Source of the DNA: JACPAU01 sp050732195
GTDB lineage: Bacteria > Methylomirabilota > Methylomirabilia > Methylomirabilales > JACPAU01
Direction: 5' to 3'
NCBI GenBank assembly: GCA_050732195.1
Contig: JBOHQK010000080.1
Coordinates: 1 to 29,564 of the forward strand
DNA length: 29,564 nt
Shown: one piece after another, positions 8,911 to 16,787 of the stretch
Layout of the letters: each line of letters opens with the position of its first letter
Position numbering within the stretch: position 1 is the first letter of the stretch
The notes under the pieces: model-generated
The model's database searches: none
Told to the model about the DNA's origin: nothing
The model's input: only the letters and a program-made list of their open reading frames with translations
Translations under genes and position numbers: made by a program

Positions 8911-10010
8911 GCAGCCAGGACAGCCCGCAGAGCCTCCAGGGCCCGGGCGTTCTCGGCGGCCGTCCCGACGGTGATGCGCAGATGGGTGGGGAGGCCGTAG
9001 CCCCCCATGGGGCGGACGATGACCCCCTGGTGGAGCAGGGCCTCGGCCACGGCCGCCCCGTCCCGCCGCACGTCCACCAGCAGGAAGTTGGTCACGCTCG
9101 GGACCGGGCGGAACCCGAGGGCCGTCAGCCCGGCGGCGAGCGCCGCGCGGCCCTCCGCCGTCCCGGCGATCGTTCGCGTGACGTGCGCGCAATCCTCGAG
9201 CGCGGCAGCCGCCGCCACCTGGGCCAGCGCGTTCACGTTGAAGGGGGCCCGCAGGCGGTCCAGCAGGCCGATCAGCTCGGGCGGCCCGACCCCGTAGCCC
9301 ACCCGGAGTCCGGCCAGCCCGTAGATCTTGGAGAAGGTGCGCAGGACGAAGCAGCGGCGGCCCTCCCGGACCCAGTCCAGGCTCCGCGGGCGCTCCCCCT
9401 CCGGCAGGAACTCCCAGTAGGCCTCATCCAGGATCAGGAGGGGCTCCGGGGGGAGGCGGCGAACGAAGGCCTCCAGGGTCGCCGGAGGGACCGCCGTCCC
9501 CGTGGGGTTGTTCGGGTTGCCCACGAAGAGGAGCTTGGTCCGCGAACTCACCGCCGCCGCCATTCCCGCCAGGTCGTGGACAAAGTCCCGGCAGGGGACC
9601 TCCACGGCGACCGCCCCCAGGACCTGGCAGGCCATCCGGTAGATGATAAAGGCGGGGCTCGCCATCACGGCCTCGTCCCCGGGCTGCAGGAAGATCCGCG
9701 CCGCCAGCTCCAGCAGCTCGTTCGAACCGTTGCCGAGGGCGATCTGGGCCGGCTCGACCCCGAGCCGCTCGGCCAGGCACGCCTTGAGCGCGGTCCCGGC
9801 CCCGTCCGGGTACCGGTGCACGGTCGCGGCGGCCTCCTGGGTCGCCTTCAGGGCGAGCGGCGAAGGGCCGAAGGGGTTCTCGTTGCTGGCCAGCTTGGCC
9901 GCGCCGGCCACCCCGAACTCCCGCTCCACCTCCTCGATCGGCTTCCCCGGGCTGTAGGGGAGAAGGGTCTTTAAGTGCGGGGAGGCCATGGCGCTCAGCG
10001 ATCGGGTCAT
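8907..10010 (-). CDS. hisC: histidinol-phosphate aminotransferase family (HisC or aromatic aminotransferase)
   Basis: The product has 367 residues and is a PLP-dependent class I/II aminotransferase. It carries the HisC hallmarks LASNENPFGPSP near the N-terminus, GNGSNELLEL, VGNPNNPTGT, LDEAYWEF, and TFSKIYGLAGLRVGYG, where the lysine binds PLP. It interconverts histidinol phosphate and imidazole acetol phosphate. However, it lies eight bases after pheA, so it may instead (or also) transaminate phenylpyruvate, as HisC2-type enzymes do. I chose the ATG at 10010 because AGGA lies six bases before it; the ATG at 9989 is also possible and nearer the usual N-terminus. The stop codon TAG falls inside the end of the repeat at 8731-8910, but the protein length is normal. 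Confidence 0.9.
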   Translation of the reverse strand: MTRSLSAMASPHLKTLLPYSPGKPIEEVEREFGVAGAAKLASNENPFGPSPLALKATQEAAATVHRYPDGAGTALKACLAERLGVEPAQIALGNGSNELLELAARIFLQPGDEAVMASPAFIIYRMACQVLGAVAVEVPCRDFVHDLAGMAAAVSSRTKLLFVGNPNNPTGTAVPPATLEAFVRRLPPEPLLILDEAYWEFLPEGERPRSLDWVREGRRCFVLRTFSKIYGLAGLRVGYGVGPPELIGLLDRLRAPFNVNALAQVAAAAALEDCAHVTRTIAGTAEGRAALAAGLTALGFRPVPSVTNFLLVDVRRDGAAVAEALLHQGVIVRPMGGYGLPTHLRITVGTAAENARALEALRAVLAA

Positions 10011-10018
10011 CCGGTATC

Positions 10019-11101
10019 CTAGAGGGAGGGGGCGCGCTTCTTCTCGCCGGGATAGGAACCGAGCACCTTCAGGAAGAGGCACTGGTCCGCGAGGTGGGCG
10101 AGGGCACGCTCCACCCGCGGGTCCTCCTCGTGCCCCTCGAAATCCACGTAGAAGAGGTACTCCCACACTTTGGTCTTGGAGGGGCGGGACTCGATCTTGG
10201 TCAGGTTGATCCCCCCCTCCGCAAAGGGCTCCAGCATCCCGTAGAGGGCCCCGACCCGGTCCTTGATGGAGAAGAGGATGGAGGTCTTGTCGTGCCCCGA
10301 CCGGGGCATGGCCTTCCGGCCCACGACGAGGAAGCGGGTGAAGTTGTTGGCCGCGTCCTCGATCCGGGCCGAGACCACCTTCAGGCCGTACAGGCGGGCC
10401 GCCAGCTCCGAGGCGATCGCGGCAGCGCTCGGATCCCGGCTGGCGATCTCGGCGGCGGCAGCCGTCGAGGCCACCTCCAGGACCGGGATGTGCGGGAGGT
10501 TCGCCTCCAGCCACCGCCGCGATTGGGCGATGGCGTGGGCGTGGGAGGTGATCTTCTCGATGGCGGCCCTCTCCCCGCTCCGGGAGAGGAGGTGGTGAGA
10601 GACCTCGAGGAGGATCTCCCCGCAGATCTTGAGATCGGAGTCCACGAACATGTCCAGGGTGTGACTGACCACCCCCTCTGTGGAGTTCTCGATGGGCACC
10701 ACCCCGTACTCCACCTTCCCCTTCTCCACCTCCTGGAAGACATCCCGGATGCTCCGGACCGGGAGAAACTCGGCCGCGTCCCCGAACCGCTTCAGGCAGG
10801 CCAGGTGGGTGAAGGTGGCCTTCGGGCCCAGGTAGGCCACCCCGAGGGGGTGCTCCAGGGCGCGGCAGGCGGAGATGATCTCCCGGTAGACCGAGCGGAC
10901 GCCGCTCTCCGGGAAGAGGCCGGCGTTCTCCCGGGTCAGACGCTCCAGGATCTCCTCCTCCCGCTGGGGGGCGTGGAAATCCAGCCCCTCCCGGAGCTTC
11001 ACCTGCCCCACTTGCTGGACCACGGCGGCCCGCCGGTTCAGCAGGTCCAGGATCTGCTGGTCGATGGCGTCGATCCGCTTCCGGAGATCGTCCAGATCCA
11101 T
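10019..11101 (-). CDS. pheA: bifunctional chorismate mutase / prephenate dehydratase (P-protein)
   Basis: The product (360 aa) makes prephenate from chorismate and then phenylpyruvate. Residues 1-85 are an AroQ-type chorismate mutase (LRKRIDAIDQQILDLLNRR). The prephenate dehydratase domain (about 90-270) begins at GVAYLGPKATFTH, contains VPIENSTEG, and ends with the catalytic NNFTRFLVV motif. A C-terminal ACT domain with IESRPSK is the phenylalanine feedback site. The ATG at 11101 gives the standard N-terminus; an upstream in-frame start at 11143 would add 14 residues without homology. A promoter lies just upstream at 11142-11170, and the hisC-family gene follows after eight bases. Confidence 0.95.
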   Translation of the reverse strand: MDLDDLRKRIDAIDQQILDLLNRRAAVVQQVGQVKLREGLDFHAPQREEEILERLTRENAGLFPESGVRSVYREIISACRALEHPLGVAYLGPKATFTHLACLKRFGDAAEFLPVRSIRDVFQEVEKGKVEYGVVPIENSTEGVVSHTLDMFVDSDLKICGEILLEVSHHLLSRSGERAAIEKITSHAHAIAQSRRWLEANLPHIPVLEVASTAAAAEIASRDPSAAAIASELAARLYGLKVVSARIEDAANNFTRFLVVGRKAMPRSGHDKTSILFSIKDRVGALYGMLEPFAEGGINLTKIESRPSKTKVWEYLFYVDFEGHEEDPRVERALAHLADQCLFLKVLGSYPGEKKRAPSL

Positions 11102-11141
11102 GTCCTGGCCCCGCCGCGCCCTCGGCGCGAAAGACGGCCGC

Positions 11142-11170
11142 ACTATAGCCTAACGCCCGGGGGCCTTCAA
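11142..11170 (-). promoter_or_regulatory. sigma-70 type promoter for pheA-hisC
   Basis: Read on the minus strand: TTGAAG (11170-11165), 17 bases, then TATAGT (11147-11142), the best -10 in the window. The -35 lies within the last codons of rluB. A start near 11135 leaves a leader of about 34 bases. Confidence 0.6.
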
Positions 11171-11905
11171 GGGCCTTGTCCTCCCGAGGGCCCGCAGGGG
11201 CTTGAGCTCCTGCTCGGTGAGGGGTCGCCACTCCCCTCGCCGGAGCGTTCCGAGCCGGAGCGGGCCGAAGGCCACCCGGCGCAGGCGGAGGACCGGGTGC
11301 CCCAGGGCCTGGCAGAGGCGGCGGACCTCGTGGTGCTTCCCCTCCGTCACCACCACTTCCACCCAGGCGTTCCGGTCCGTCGCCTTGAGAAGACGGGCCC
11401 CAAGGGCCCGCAGGCGCTCGCCCTGGACGCGGACCCCCCGGCACATGGTCGCCAGGGTCGCCCCCGAGGGGACGCCCCGGACCCGGGCGTGATAGGTCCG
11501 GGGGACGGCGAAGGCCGGGTGGAGCATGCGCTGCATGAGCGCGCCGTCGTTGGTGAGCAGGAGGAGCCCCTCGGAGGCGAAGTCCAGCCGGCCCACCGGG
11601 AAGACGCGGGGGAGCCGGCGGGGGAGCAGGTCAGTCACGACCGGTCGCCCCTGGGGATCGCGGAGGGAAGTGATGACGCCGGGGGGCTTGTGGAGGAGGA
11701 GGTAGGCGGCCGTGGCAGCCCGGGGGAGGGGCCGGCTGTCCACCTCGATGGCGTCCGCAGCGGGATCGGCCCGGGTCCCGAGCGTGCGGACCACGACCCC
11801 GTTGACCGCCACCCGCCCCTCCCGGATCAGCCCCTCGCAGGCGCGCCGGGAGCCGAACCCGACCCGGGCCAGGATCTTCTGCAGCCGCTCTCCGGACTCC
11901 GTCAC
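11150..11905 (-). CDS. rluB: 23S rRNA pseudouridine synthase, RsuA/RluB family
   Basis: The product (251 aa) isomerises a uridine in rRNA to pseudouridine. An N-terminal S4-like RNA-binding domain (ERLQKILARVGFGSRRACEGLI) is followed by the catalytic domain with LLLHKPPGVITS and GRLDFASEGLLLLTNDG, whose Asp is the catalytic nucleophile. EGKHHEVRRLCQALGHPVLRLRR is typical of RluB/RsuA. RluB is preferred because scpA-scpB-rluB is a common operon; RluE or RsuA specificity cannot be excluded from sequence. The GTG start at 11905 overlaps the scpB stop in a GTGA, so translation is probably coupled. The C-terminus is a short basic tail. Confidence 0.92.
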   Translation of the reverse strand: MTESGERLQKILARVGFGSRRACEGLIREGRVAVNGVVVRTLGTRADPAADAIEVDSRPLPRAATAAYLLLHKPPGVITSLRDPQGRPVVTDLLPRRLPRVFPVGRLDFASEGLLLLTNDGALMQRMLHPAFAVPRTYHARVRGVPSGATLATMCRGVRVQGERLRALGARLLKATDRNAWVEVVVTEGKHHEVRRLCQALGHPVLRLRRVAFGPLRLGTLRRGEWRPLTEQELKPLRALGRTRPLKAPGR

Positions 11906-12567
11906 CCCCTCCCCTCCGAGGCTGCAGTGGACGGGGGGACGGCCGGGGCCGCAGGGCCCAGGCCAGCCGCGGGTTCCTCCGCGGGTTCCGCCCTCTCCGG
12001 CTCCCCCACGGGGTCGTACTCCACCGACCGGGAAGCCTGAGGGGGGGCCCCCAGGGTTTCGATCTCCCGCAGGGTGGGAAGCTCCGAGAGGTCCTGAAAC
12101 CCGAAGTACTCCAGGAAGGGCTTGGTGGTCCCGTACAGCATGGGGCGGCCCGGCTCTCGCTTTCTCCCCAGGATCCGGATCAGTCCCCGCTCCCCCAGGG
12201 TCCTGAGGACGCCGTCAATGTTGACTCCCCGGACGGCCTCCACCTCGGCCTTCGTGATGGGCTGCCGGTACGCAATGATGGCCAAGGTCTCCAGGGCCGG
12301 CCGGGAGAGGCGGCTCGGGCGGACGGTGGAGAGGCGGGCCAGCATCTCCGCCATCTCCGGACGGGTGGCGAGGCGGAAGCCGCCCGCCACCTCGTCGAGC
12401 ATCAGCCCGGACTGCGGGGAAGCGTAGCGGGCCCGGAGGGCCGCCAGGGCAGCCGCCAGTTCCTCCGCCGAGAGCTCGGGCAGCAGTTCCGCCAGGCGCT
12501 CCCGGGGGAGCGGCTCGGGGCTGGCGAAGAGGAGGGCCTCCAGGGCGGCGACCGGTTCGGGGCTCAC
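11902..12567 (-). CDS. scpB: segregation and condensation protein B
   Basis: ScpB (221 aa) is the winged-helix kleisin-associated subunit of the SMC-ScpA-ScpB condensin that compacts and separates chromosomes. Two winged-helix segments are visible: the first in the N-terminal 90 residues (ALEALLFASPEPLPRERLAELL), the second in LSRPALETLAIIAYRQPITKAEVEAVRGVN, the most conserved block. GRKREPGRPMLYGTT and FLEYFGFQDLSELP complete the family pattern. The last 45 residues are Ala/Pro/Glu-rich and probably disordered. It starts with GTG inside the GTGA that ends scpA, and its own stop forms the GTGA that starts rluB. Confidence 0.95.
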   Translation of the reverse strand: MSPEPVAALEALLFASPEPLPRERLAELLPELSAEELAAALAALRARYASPQSGLMLDEVAGGFRLATRPEMAEMLARLSTVRPSRLSRPALETLAIIAYRQPITKAEVEAVRGVNIDGVLRTLGERGLIRILGRKREPGRPMLYGTTKPFLEYFGFQDLSELPTLREIETLGAPPQASRSVEYDPVGEPERAEPAEEPAAGLGPAAPAVPPSTAASEGRG

Positions 12568-13274
12568 GTGTCCTCCGCCGGGTAGATCAGGATCTCGCCG
12601 AAGGGAGCGGCCTGCCGCACCCGGAGCGCCCCCTGCCGGAGGAGCTCGAGGAGGGCCACGAAGGTGGCAATGACCGTCCGGCGGTCCGCGTCGGGAGGGA
12701 AGAGACCGAGGAACCGGAGCGGCCGCTCGCGGGAGAGCCGGTCCAGCAGCTCCACCATCCGCTCCCGGACGCGGAAGGGGCGGGGTGTCACCTCCACGTC
12801 GGGTCGCCCTGCCGCCCGCTTCAGGACGTCCTGAAAGGCAGCCAGGAGGTCGAAGAGGTTGAGTTCGAGGGGCCCGCGCCCCGGCGGCGCCTCCAGGGCG
12901 GCGCCCCGGGCGAAGATCTGCCGCCGCCGCTCCTCCAGGCTCGCCAGGTCGCCGGCTGCCGTCTTGAACCGCTGGTACTCCAGGAGCATATCCACCAGGG
13001 GCTGGCGGGGGTCCTCCTCCTCGATCGGCGCCTCCTCCGCCTCTGCGGGCGGGAGGAGCATCTTGGACTTGATGTAAATGAGGGTCGCGGCCATGACGAG
13101 GAACTCCCCCGCCACCATTAAATCCAGCTCCTGCATCTCCGTCAGGACCCGGAAGTACTCCTCCGTGATCTTGGCGATGGGGATGTCGGCGATGTCAATC
13201 TCGTGGGTCCGGATCAGGTGGAGCAGCAGGTCCAGCGGGCCCTCGAACTGCTCCAGTTTCACCTGGTAGACCAT
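12564..13274 (-). CDS. scpA: segregation and condensation protein A (kleisin)
   Basis: ScpA (236 aa) bridges the SMC heads and binds ScpB. The N-terminus (YQVKLEQFEGPLDLLLHLI, then EIDIADIPIAKITEEYF) and LVMAATLIYIKSKMLLP are the kleisin N-terminal domain. An acidic linker follows at about 80-95, and the C-terminal winged helix contains VIATFVALLELLRQG. I chose the ATG at 13274 because GGGGAG lies five bases upstream; the GTG at 13280 would have no spacing to that site. The possible microprotein gene at 13277-13384 ends two bases before it. Confidence 0.95.
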   Translation of the reverse strand: MVYQVKLEQFEGPLDLLLHLIRTHEIDIADIPIAKITEEYFRVLTEMQELDLMVAGEFLVMAATLIYIKSKMLLPPAEAEEAPIEEEDPRQPLVDMLLEYQRFKTAAGDLASLEERRRQIFARGAALEAPPGRGPLELNLFDLLAAFQDVLKRAAGRPDVEVTPRPFRVRERMVELLDRLSRERPLRFLGLFPPDADRRTVIATFVALLELLRQGALRVRQAAPFGEILIYPAEDT

Positions 13275-13276
13275 GC

Positions 13277-13384
13277 TCACTCCCCGGGGAGGAGGACCGC
13301 CAGATAGGGCCAGAGGGCGACCAGGAGCAAGGCTGCCCCCAGGAGGGCGGCGGCGGCGGCCGTGGCGGGGTCGAGGGGTCGCAC
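13277..13384 (-). CDS. possible 35-residue single-span membrane microprotein
   Basis: An unannotated small reading frame between lysC and scpA. It starts with GTG five bases after the lysC stop and ends two bases before the scpA ATG, exactly filling the junction. The translation begins MRPLDPATAAAAALLG, continues as a Leu/Ala/Val-rich span including LLLVALWPYLAVLL, and ends PGE. It reads as one membrane helix with short polar ends. There is no clear Shine-Dalgarno, so it would depend on coupling to lysC. High GC makes chance Ala/Leu-rich frames common, so this remains a candidate. No family is recognised. Confidence 0.4.
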   Translation of the reverse strand: MRPLDPATAAAAALLGAALLLVALWPYLAVLLPGE

Positions 13385-13389
13385 GGGGG

Positions 13390-14715
13390 CTACCGTCGCC
13401 GGGCCGGGCGGGCCCGCGCTCCCCTGGGCCGCCGTCCCCGGCCCGTCCGCGCGGCCGGCGCGGGCGTGACCGTGGGCAGCGGGCTTTCCTCCTGCGGGGG
13501 CCGCTCCAAGCGGAAGGTGTCGTGGAGGGCGCGGACGGCCCGCTTCACGTGTTCGGCCTCGATGACGCAGGAGACCTTGATCTCGGAGGTGCTGATCATC
13601 AGGATGTTGATCTTCTCCCGGGCCAGCGTCTCGAACATCCGCGAGGCGACGCCCGAGTGGGTCCGCATCCCCACGCCCACGATCGAGACCTTGGCGATCT
13701 GGTCGTTCCCCAGCACCTCGGCGGCCCCGATCTCCGCCGCCACCCCCCGCACGATCTCCAGGGTCTTGTGGTAGTCCGGGCGGGGGACGGTGAAGGAGAT
13801 GTCGGTGGTGCTGCCGTCCTGGCTGATGTTCTGGACGATCATGTCCACCACCACGTTCGCCTCAGCCACGGCACCGAACAGCTTGGCGGCGACCCCGGGG
13901 CGGTCCGCCACCCGGGCCACGGTGATCTTGCCCTCGTTGGTGTTGTAGGCGATGCCCGAGACCACCACCTTCTCCATGGCGGCGTCCTCCGCGACGACCA
14001 GGGTCCCCTCGCTGGCCGAGAAGCTGGACCGAACATGGATCGGCACCTGGTAGTTTTTCCCGTACTCGACGGACCGGGTCTGGAGGACCTTGGCCCCCAG
14101 GCTGGACAGCTCCAGCATCTCCTCGTACGAGATCCGCACCAGCTTGCGGGCGCCGGGGACCAGGTCCGGATCGGCGGTGTAGACCCCCTCCACGTCGGTG
14201 TAGATCTCGCAGACCTTGGCCCCCAGGGCCGCCGCCATCGCCACCGCGGTCAGGTCGGAGCCCCCCCGCCCGAGCGTGGTCACCTCCTCTTCCGCGGTCA
14301 CCCCCTGAAAGCCGGCCACGATCGCCACCTCGCCGGCTTCCAGGGCCTCCAGGACCCGCCGGGTGTCAATACTGAGAATGCGGGCCTGACTGTGGGTCTC
14401 GTCGGTCAGGATCCGGACCTGGGTCCCGGTGAAGGAGCGCGCCTTCCAGCCCAGTTCCTGGATGGCCAACGAGAGGAGGCCGATGCTCACCTGCTCTCCC
14501 GTCGCCAGGATCACGTCCAGCTCCCGCTCGTCGGGCCGCTCGGCGATGCGGTGGGCCAGCTCGAGGAGCCGGTCCGTCTCCCCGGCCATCGCGGAGACCA
14601 CGACCACCACGTCGTGGCCCGTCTGGCGCGTCCCCACCACCCGGCGGGCCACGTTGCGGATCCGCTCGACGTCCCCCACGCTGGTGCCGCCGTACTTCTG
14701 CACGATGAGCGCCAC
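13390..14715 (-). CDS. lysC: aspartate kinase
   Basis: The enzyme (441 aa) phosphorylates aspartate, the first step to lysine, threonine and methionine. KYGGTSVGD at residues 7-15 and the block TLGRGGSDLTAVAMAAALGA mark the kinase domain (about 1-240), with YTDVEGVYTADP as the aspartate-site region. Two ACT domains follow (about 265-400; GKITVARVADRPGVAAKLF and VSIVGVGMRTHSGVASRMF), the lysine/threonine control region. After residue 405 comes an unusual tail of about 35 residues rich in Pro and Arg. The start is GTG at 14715, with AGGGG nearby. The gene sits in a run with pgsA, plsY and scpAB, so it is not in an amino-acid operon. Confidence 0.95.
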   Translation of the reverse strand: MALIVQKYGGTSVGDVERIRNVARRVVGTRQTGHDVVVVVSAMAGETDRLLELAHRIAERPDERELDVILATGEQVSIGLLSLAIQELGWKARSFTGTQVRILTDETHSQARILSIDTRRVLEALEAGEVAIVAGFQGVTAEEEVTTLGRGGSDLTAVAMAAALGAKVCEIYTDVEGVYTADPDLVPGARKLVRISYEEMLELSSLGAKVLQTRSVEYGKNYQVPIHVRSSFSASEGTLVVAEDAAMEKVVVSGIAYNTNEGKITVARVADRPGVAAKLFGAVAEANVVVDMIVQNISQDGSTTDISFTVPRPDYHKTLEIVRGVAAEIGAAEVLGNDQIAKVSIVGVGMRTHSGVASRMFETLAREKINILMISTSEIKVSCVIEAEHVKRAVRALHDTFRLERPPQEESPLPTVTPAPAARTGRGRRPRGARARPARRR

Positions 14716-14724
14716 GCCACACCC

Positions 14725-15327
14725 CTAGGAGACCGGCGCCGCCCGCTGCCCGATCTTCTGCTCTTCCCCCCGCCAGAGGCGGCGGATGTTCTCGTGGTGC
14801 CGGACGACGATGAGCGCAGCCAACGCCACTGTGAAGACGAGGAGCGGGCCCCGGCCCTCCCGCGCCGCGGTCACCACGGGGATGCTGGCTGCGGCGACCA
14901 GCGCCGCCAGCGAGGAGTAGCGGAAGCAGAGGGCGGTGAGCAGCCAGACCAGGACCGCCGTCAGCCCGACGAGCGGGAGGGCGGCCAGGACCGCTCCCAG
15001 CCCCGTGGCCACCCCCTTCCCGCCGCGGAACCGGAGGAAGACCGGGAAGCAGTGGCCCAGGAATGCGGAGAGTCCGGCGGCCGCCACCCAGGCATCGCCG
15101 GCCACGAGGGCCCGGGCCGCCAGGACCGGCGCCGCCCCCTTCAGCCCGTCCAGCAGGAGCGCCGCCGCCGCCTCCGCCTTCCCCACCACCCGGAGGACGT
15201 TGGTGGCCCCGATGTTCCGGCTCCCCCGCTCGCGGACGTCCACCCCCCGCCACCAGCCGATGAGGAGGCCGAAGGGCACCGAGCCCAGCAGGTAGGCACC
15301 CAGGACCAGCAGAAGCCTCGCCTCCAC
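14725..15327 (-). CDS. plsY: glycerol-3-phosphate acyltransferase (acyl-phosphate dependent)
   Basis: PlsY (200 aa) is an inner-membrane enzyme that moves an acyl group from acyl-phosphate to glycerol-3-phosphate, making lysophosphatidic acid. The three family motifs are present: GSRNIGATNVLRVVG (about 35-49), GHCFPVFLRFRGGKGVAT (about 92-109) and HHENIRRLWRGEE near the C-terminus. Five or so hydrophobic helices alternate with them. It begins with GTG at 15327 after GAGGGG, nine bases beyond the pgsA stop, and lysC follows nine bases after it. Together with pgsA it forms a phospholipid-synthesis pair. Confidence 0.95.
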   Translation of the reverse strand: MEARLLLVLGAYLLGSVPFGLLIGWWRGVDVRERGSRNIGATNVLRVVGKAEAAAALLLDGLKGAAPVLAARALVAGDAWVAAAGLSAFLGHCFPVFLRFRGGKGVATGLGAVLAALPLVGLTAVLVWLLTALCFRYSSLAALVAAASIPVVTAAREGRGPLLVFTVALAALIVVRHHENIRRLWRGEEQKIGQRAAPVS

Positions 15328-15336
15328 CCGCGCCCC

Positions 15337-15885
15337 TCAGCCGTGCAGGTCAATCCGGCGCCAGAACTTCCGGAAGTAGTCCACCCCGGAGAAGACGGCA
15401 ATCGCCATCGCCCCCCACAGGACCACGATCCCGACCCGCACGGGCCAGTCGGCGAGCGGCCCCCCCCGCAGGCTCAGGATGAGGAGCGAGACCGCGACCA
15501 CCTCGGCCGCCATCTTGTATTTCCCCCAGTCGCTGGCCGCGATGATGACGCCCTGGGCCGCGGCGATCCCCCGGAGACCGGTCACGGCGATGTCGCGCCC
15601 GACGATCAGGACCACGATCCAGGCCGGGATCTTGTCCACCTCGACCAGCGAAATGAGGGCAGCAGCGATCAGGAGCTTGTCCGCGATGGGATCCAGCAGG
15701 GTGCCGAGCGTGGTGACTTGCCGCTGGCGACGGGCCAGGTGGCCGTCCAGCCAGTCCGTGAGCACGGCCAGCAGGAAAATCGCCAGGGCCACAATCGGGT
15801 ATGGTCTGGGGGTGGCGATGAGGAAGACCATCAGGATGGGAACGAGGAAGATGCGGATGACCGTGAGGGTGGTCGGGAGGTTCAC
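15337..15885 (-). CDS. pgsA: CDP-diacylglycerol-glycerol-3-phosphate 3-phosphatidyltransferase
   Basis: PgsA (182 aa) makes phosphatidylglycerol phosphate, the committed step to phosphatidylglycerol and cardiolipin. It is a multi-span membrane protein of the CDP-alcohol phosphatidyltransferase family. The signature D-x2-D-G-x2-A-R-x8-G-x3-D-x3-D is complete: Asp44, Asp47, Gly48, Ala51, Arg52, Gly61, Asp65, Asp69. The N-terminus NLPTTLTVIRIFLVP is typical for PgsA. The GTG start at 15885 lies six bases after the stop of the ExeA-like gene. Confidence 0.95.
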   Translation of the reverse strand: MNLPTTLTVIRIFLVPILMVFLIATPRPYPIVALAIFLLAVLTDWLDGHLARRQRQVTTLGTLLDPIADKLLIAAALISLVEVDKIPAWIVVLIVGRDIAVTGLRGIAAAQGVIIAASDWGKYKMAAEVVAVSLLILSLRGGPLADWPVRVGIVVLWGAMAIAVFSGVDYFRKFWRRIDLHG

Positions 15886-15891
15886 CGCGCC

Positions 15892-16743
15892 TCACCGACG
15901 GTCGCTGGGGATCGCCGAGGGCACCGGGGCCACGCCCAGGTCCCGGGCCACGCTGTGGACGACCTCCGCGTCGATCCGATCCCTCTTCAGCAGGAAGCCC
16001 TCCAGGAGGGCATTGTCGCAGAGGGTGTTGATGAGCCGGGGGACGCCCCGGGCGTGGCGGTGCACCCCCTCCAGCGCCTCCGGTGTGAAGAGCTCGCGGG
16101 TGGCTCCGGCCACCCGCAGCCGGTGCGCGATGTAGGCCCGGGTGGCCTCGGGGGTGAAGGACTTCATCCGGCACTTGAGCGCCACGCGCTGCGCCAGGGG
16201 CGGGTCCACCGCCAGGTGCTCCTCCAGCTCGGGGAGGCCGAAGAAGATAAACGTGATGAGCTTTCCCTCCGGGACCTCCAGGTTCAGCAGGCCCCGGAAC
16301 TCCTCCATGACCTCCCTCCGCTGGAGCATGTTGGCCTCGTCGATCAGCACGACGGCCTTCTTCCGCTGGGCCTGCAACTCCGCCAGGCGCTGGTACAGGA
16401 GGGTGAGGAGGCTGACCTTGTCGGCGTTCTCGGGCACCCCCTCCACGCCGAGCTGCAGGGCGATCTTGCGCAGCAGCCACTCGGGGGTGATCGCGGAGTG
16501 GATGATGACCAGGAGGGCTGACTCCACCTGGCCCTCGTCCAGGGCGTCCAGCATCCGGCGCGCGAGCATGGTCTTCCCGGTCCCCAGGTCCCCGACCACC
16601 ACCGCCAGGCCCTTCATGGTGGTGACCGCGTGCATGAGGCGGGTGAGCACCTCCGCGTGCTGGCTCCCGTCGTAGTAGAAGCGGGGGTCGGGCGTGTTGG
16701 AGAAGGGTTGCTCCTTCAGCCCGTAGAACTGCTCGTAGCTCAT
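15892..16743 (-). CDS. ExeA/GspA-like AAA+ ATPase
   Basis: The product (283 aa) belongs to the AAA family of ExeA/GspA, general secretion pathway A-like ATPases. The start MSYEQFYGLKEQPF is the family's usual N-terminus, and the ATG at 16743 has a GGAAG site about six bases upstream. An in-frame GTG at 16782 is possible but adds only unrelated residues. Walker A is GDLGTGKT (51-58) and Walker B is AVVLIDEAN. The second half has the ALEGVHRHARGVPRLINTLCDNAL block seen in ExeA and in transposition ATPases. ExeA's fused peptidoglycan-binding domain is absent. It sits 44 bases after a giant TPR gene, and no other pilus or secretion genes are in the window, so its machine is unknown. Confidence 0.88.
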   Translation of the reverse strand: MSYEQFYGLKEQPFSNTPDPRFYYDGSQHAEVLTRLMHAVTTMKGLAVVVGDLGTGKTMLARRMLDALDEGQVESALLVIIHSAITPEWLLRKIALQLGVEGVPENADKVSLLTLLYQRLAELQAQRKKAVVLIDEANMLQRREVMEEFRGLLNLEVPEGKLITFIFFGLPELEEHLAVDPPLAQRVALKCRMKSFTPEATRAYIAHRLRVAGATRELFTPEALEGVHRHARGVPRLINTLCDNALLEGFLLKRDRIDAEVVHSVARDLGVAPVPSAIPSDRR

Positions 16744-16787
16744 GGGCCACTTCCCCCGCGGTGCGCGAGGCTGCTCCGGCACGATTC

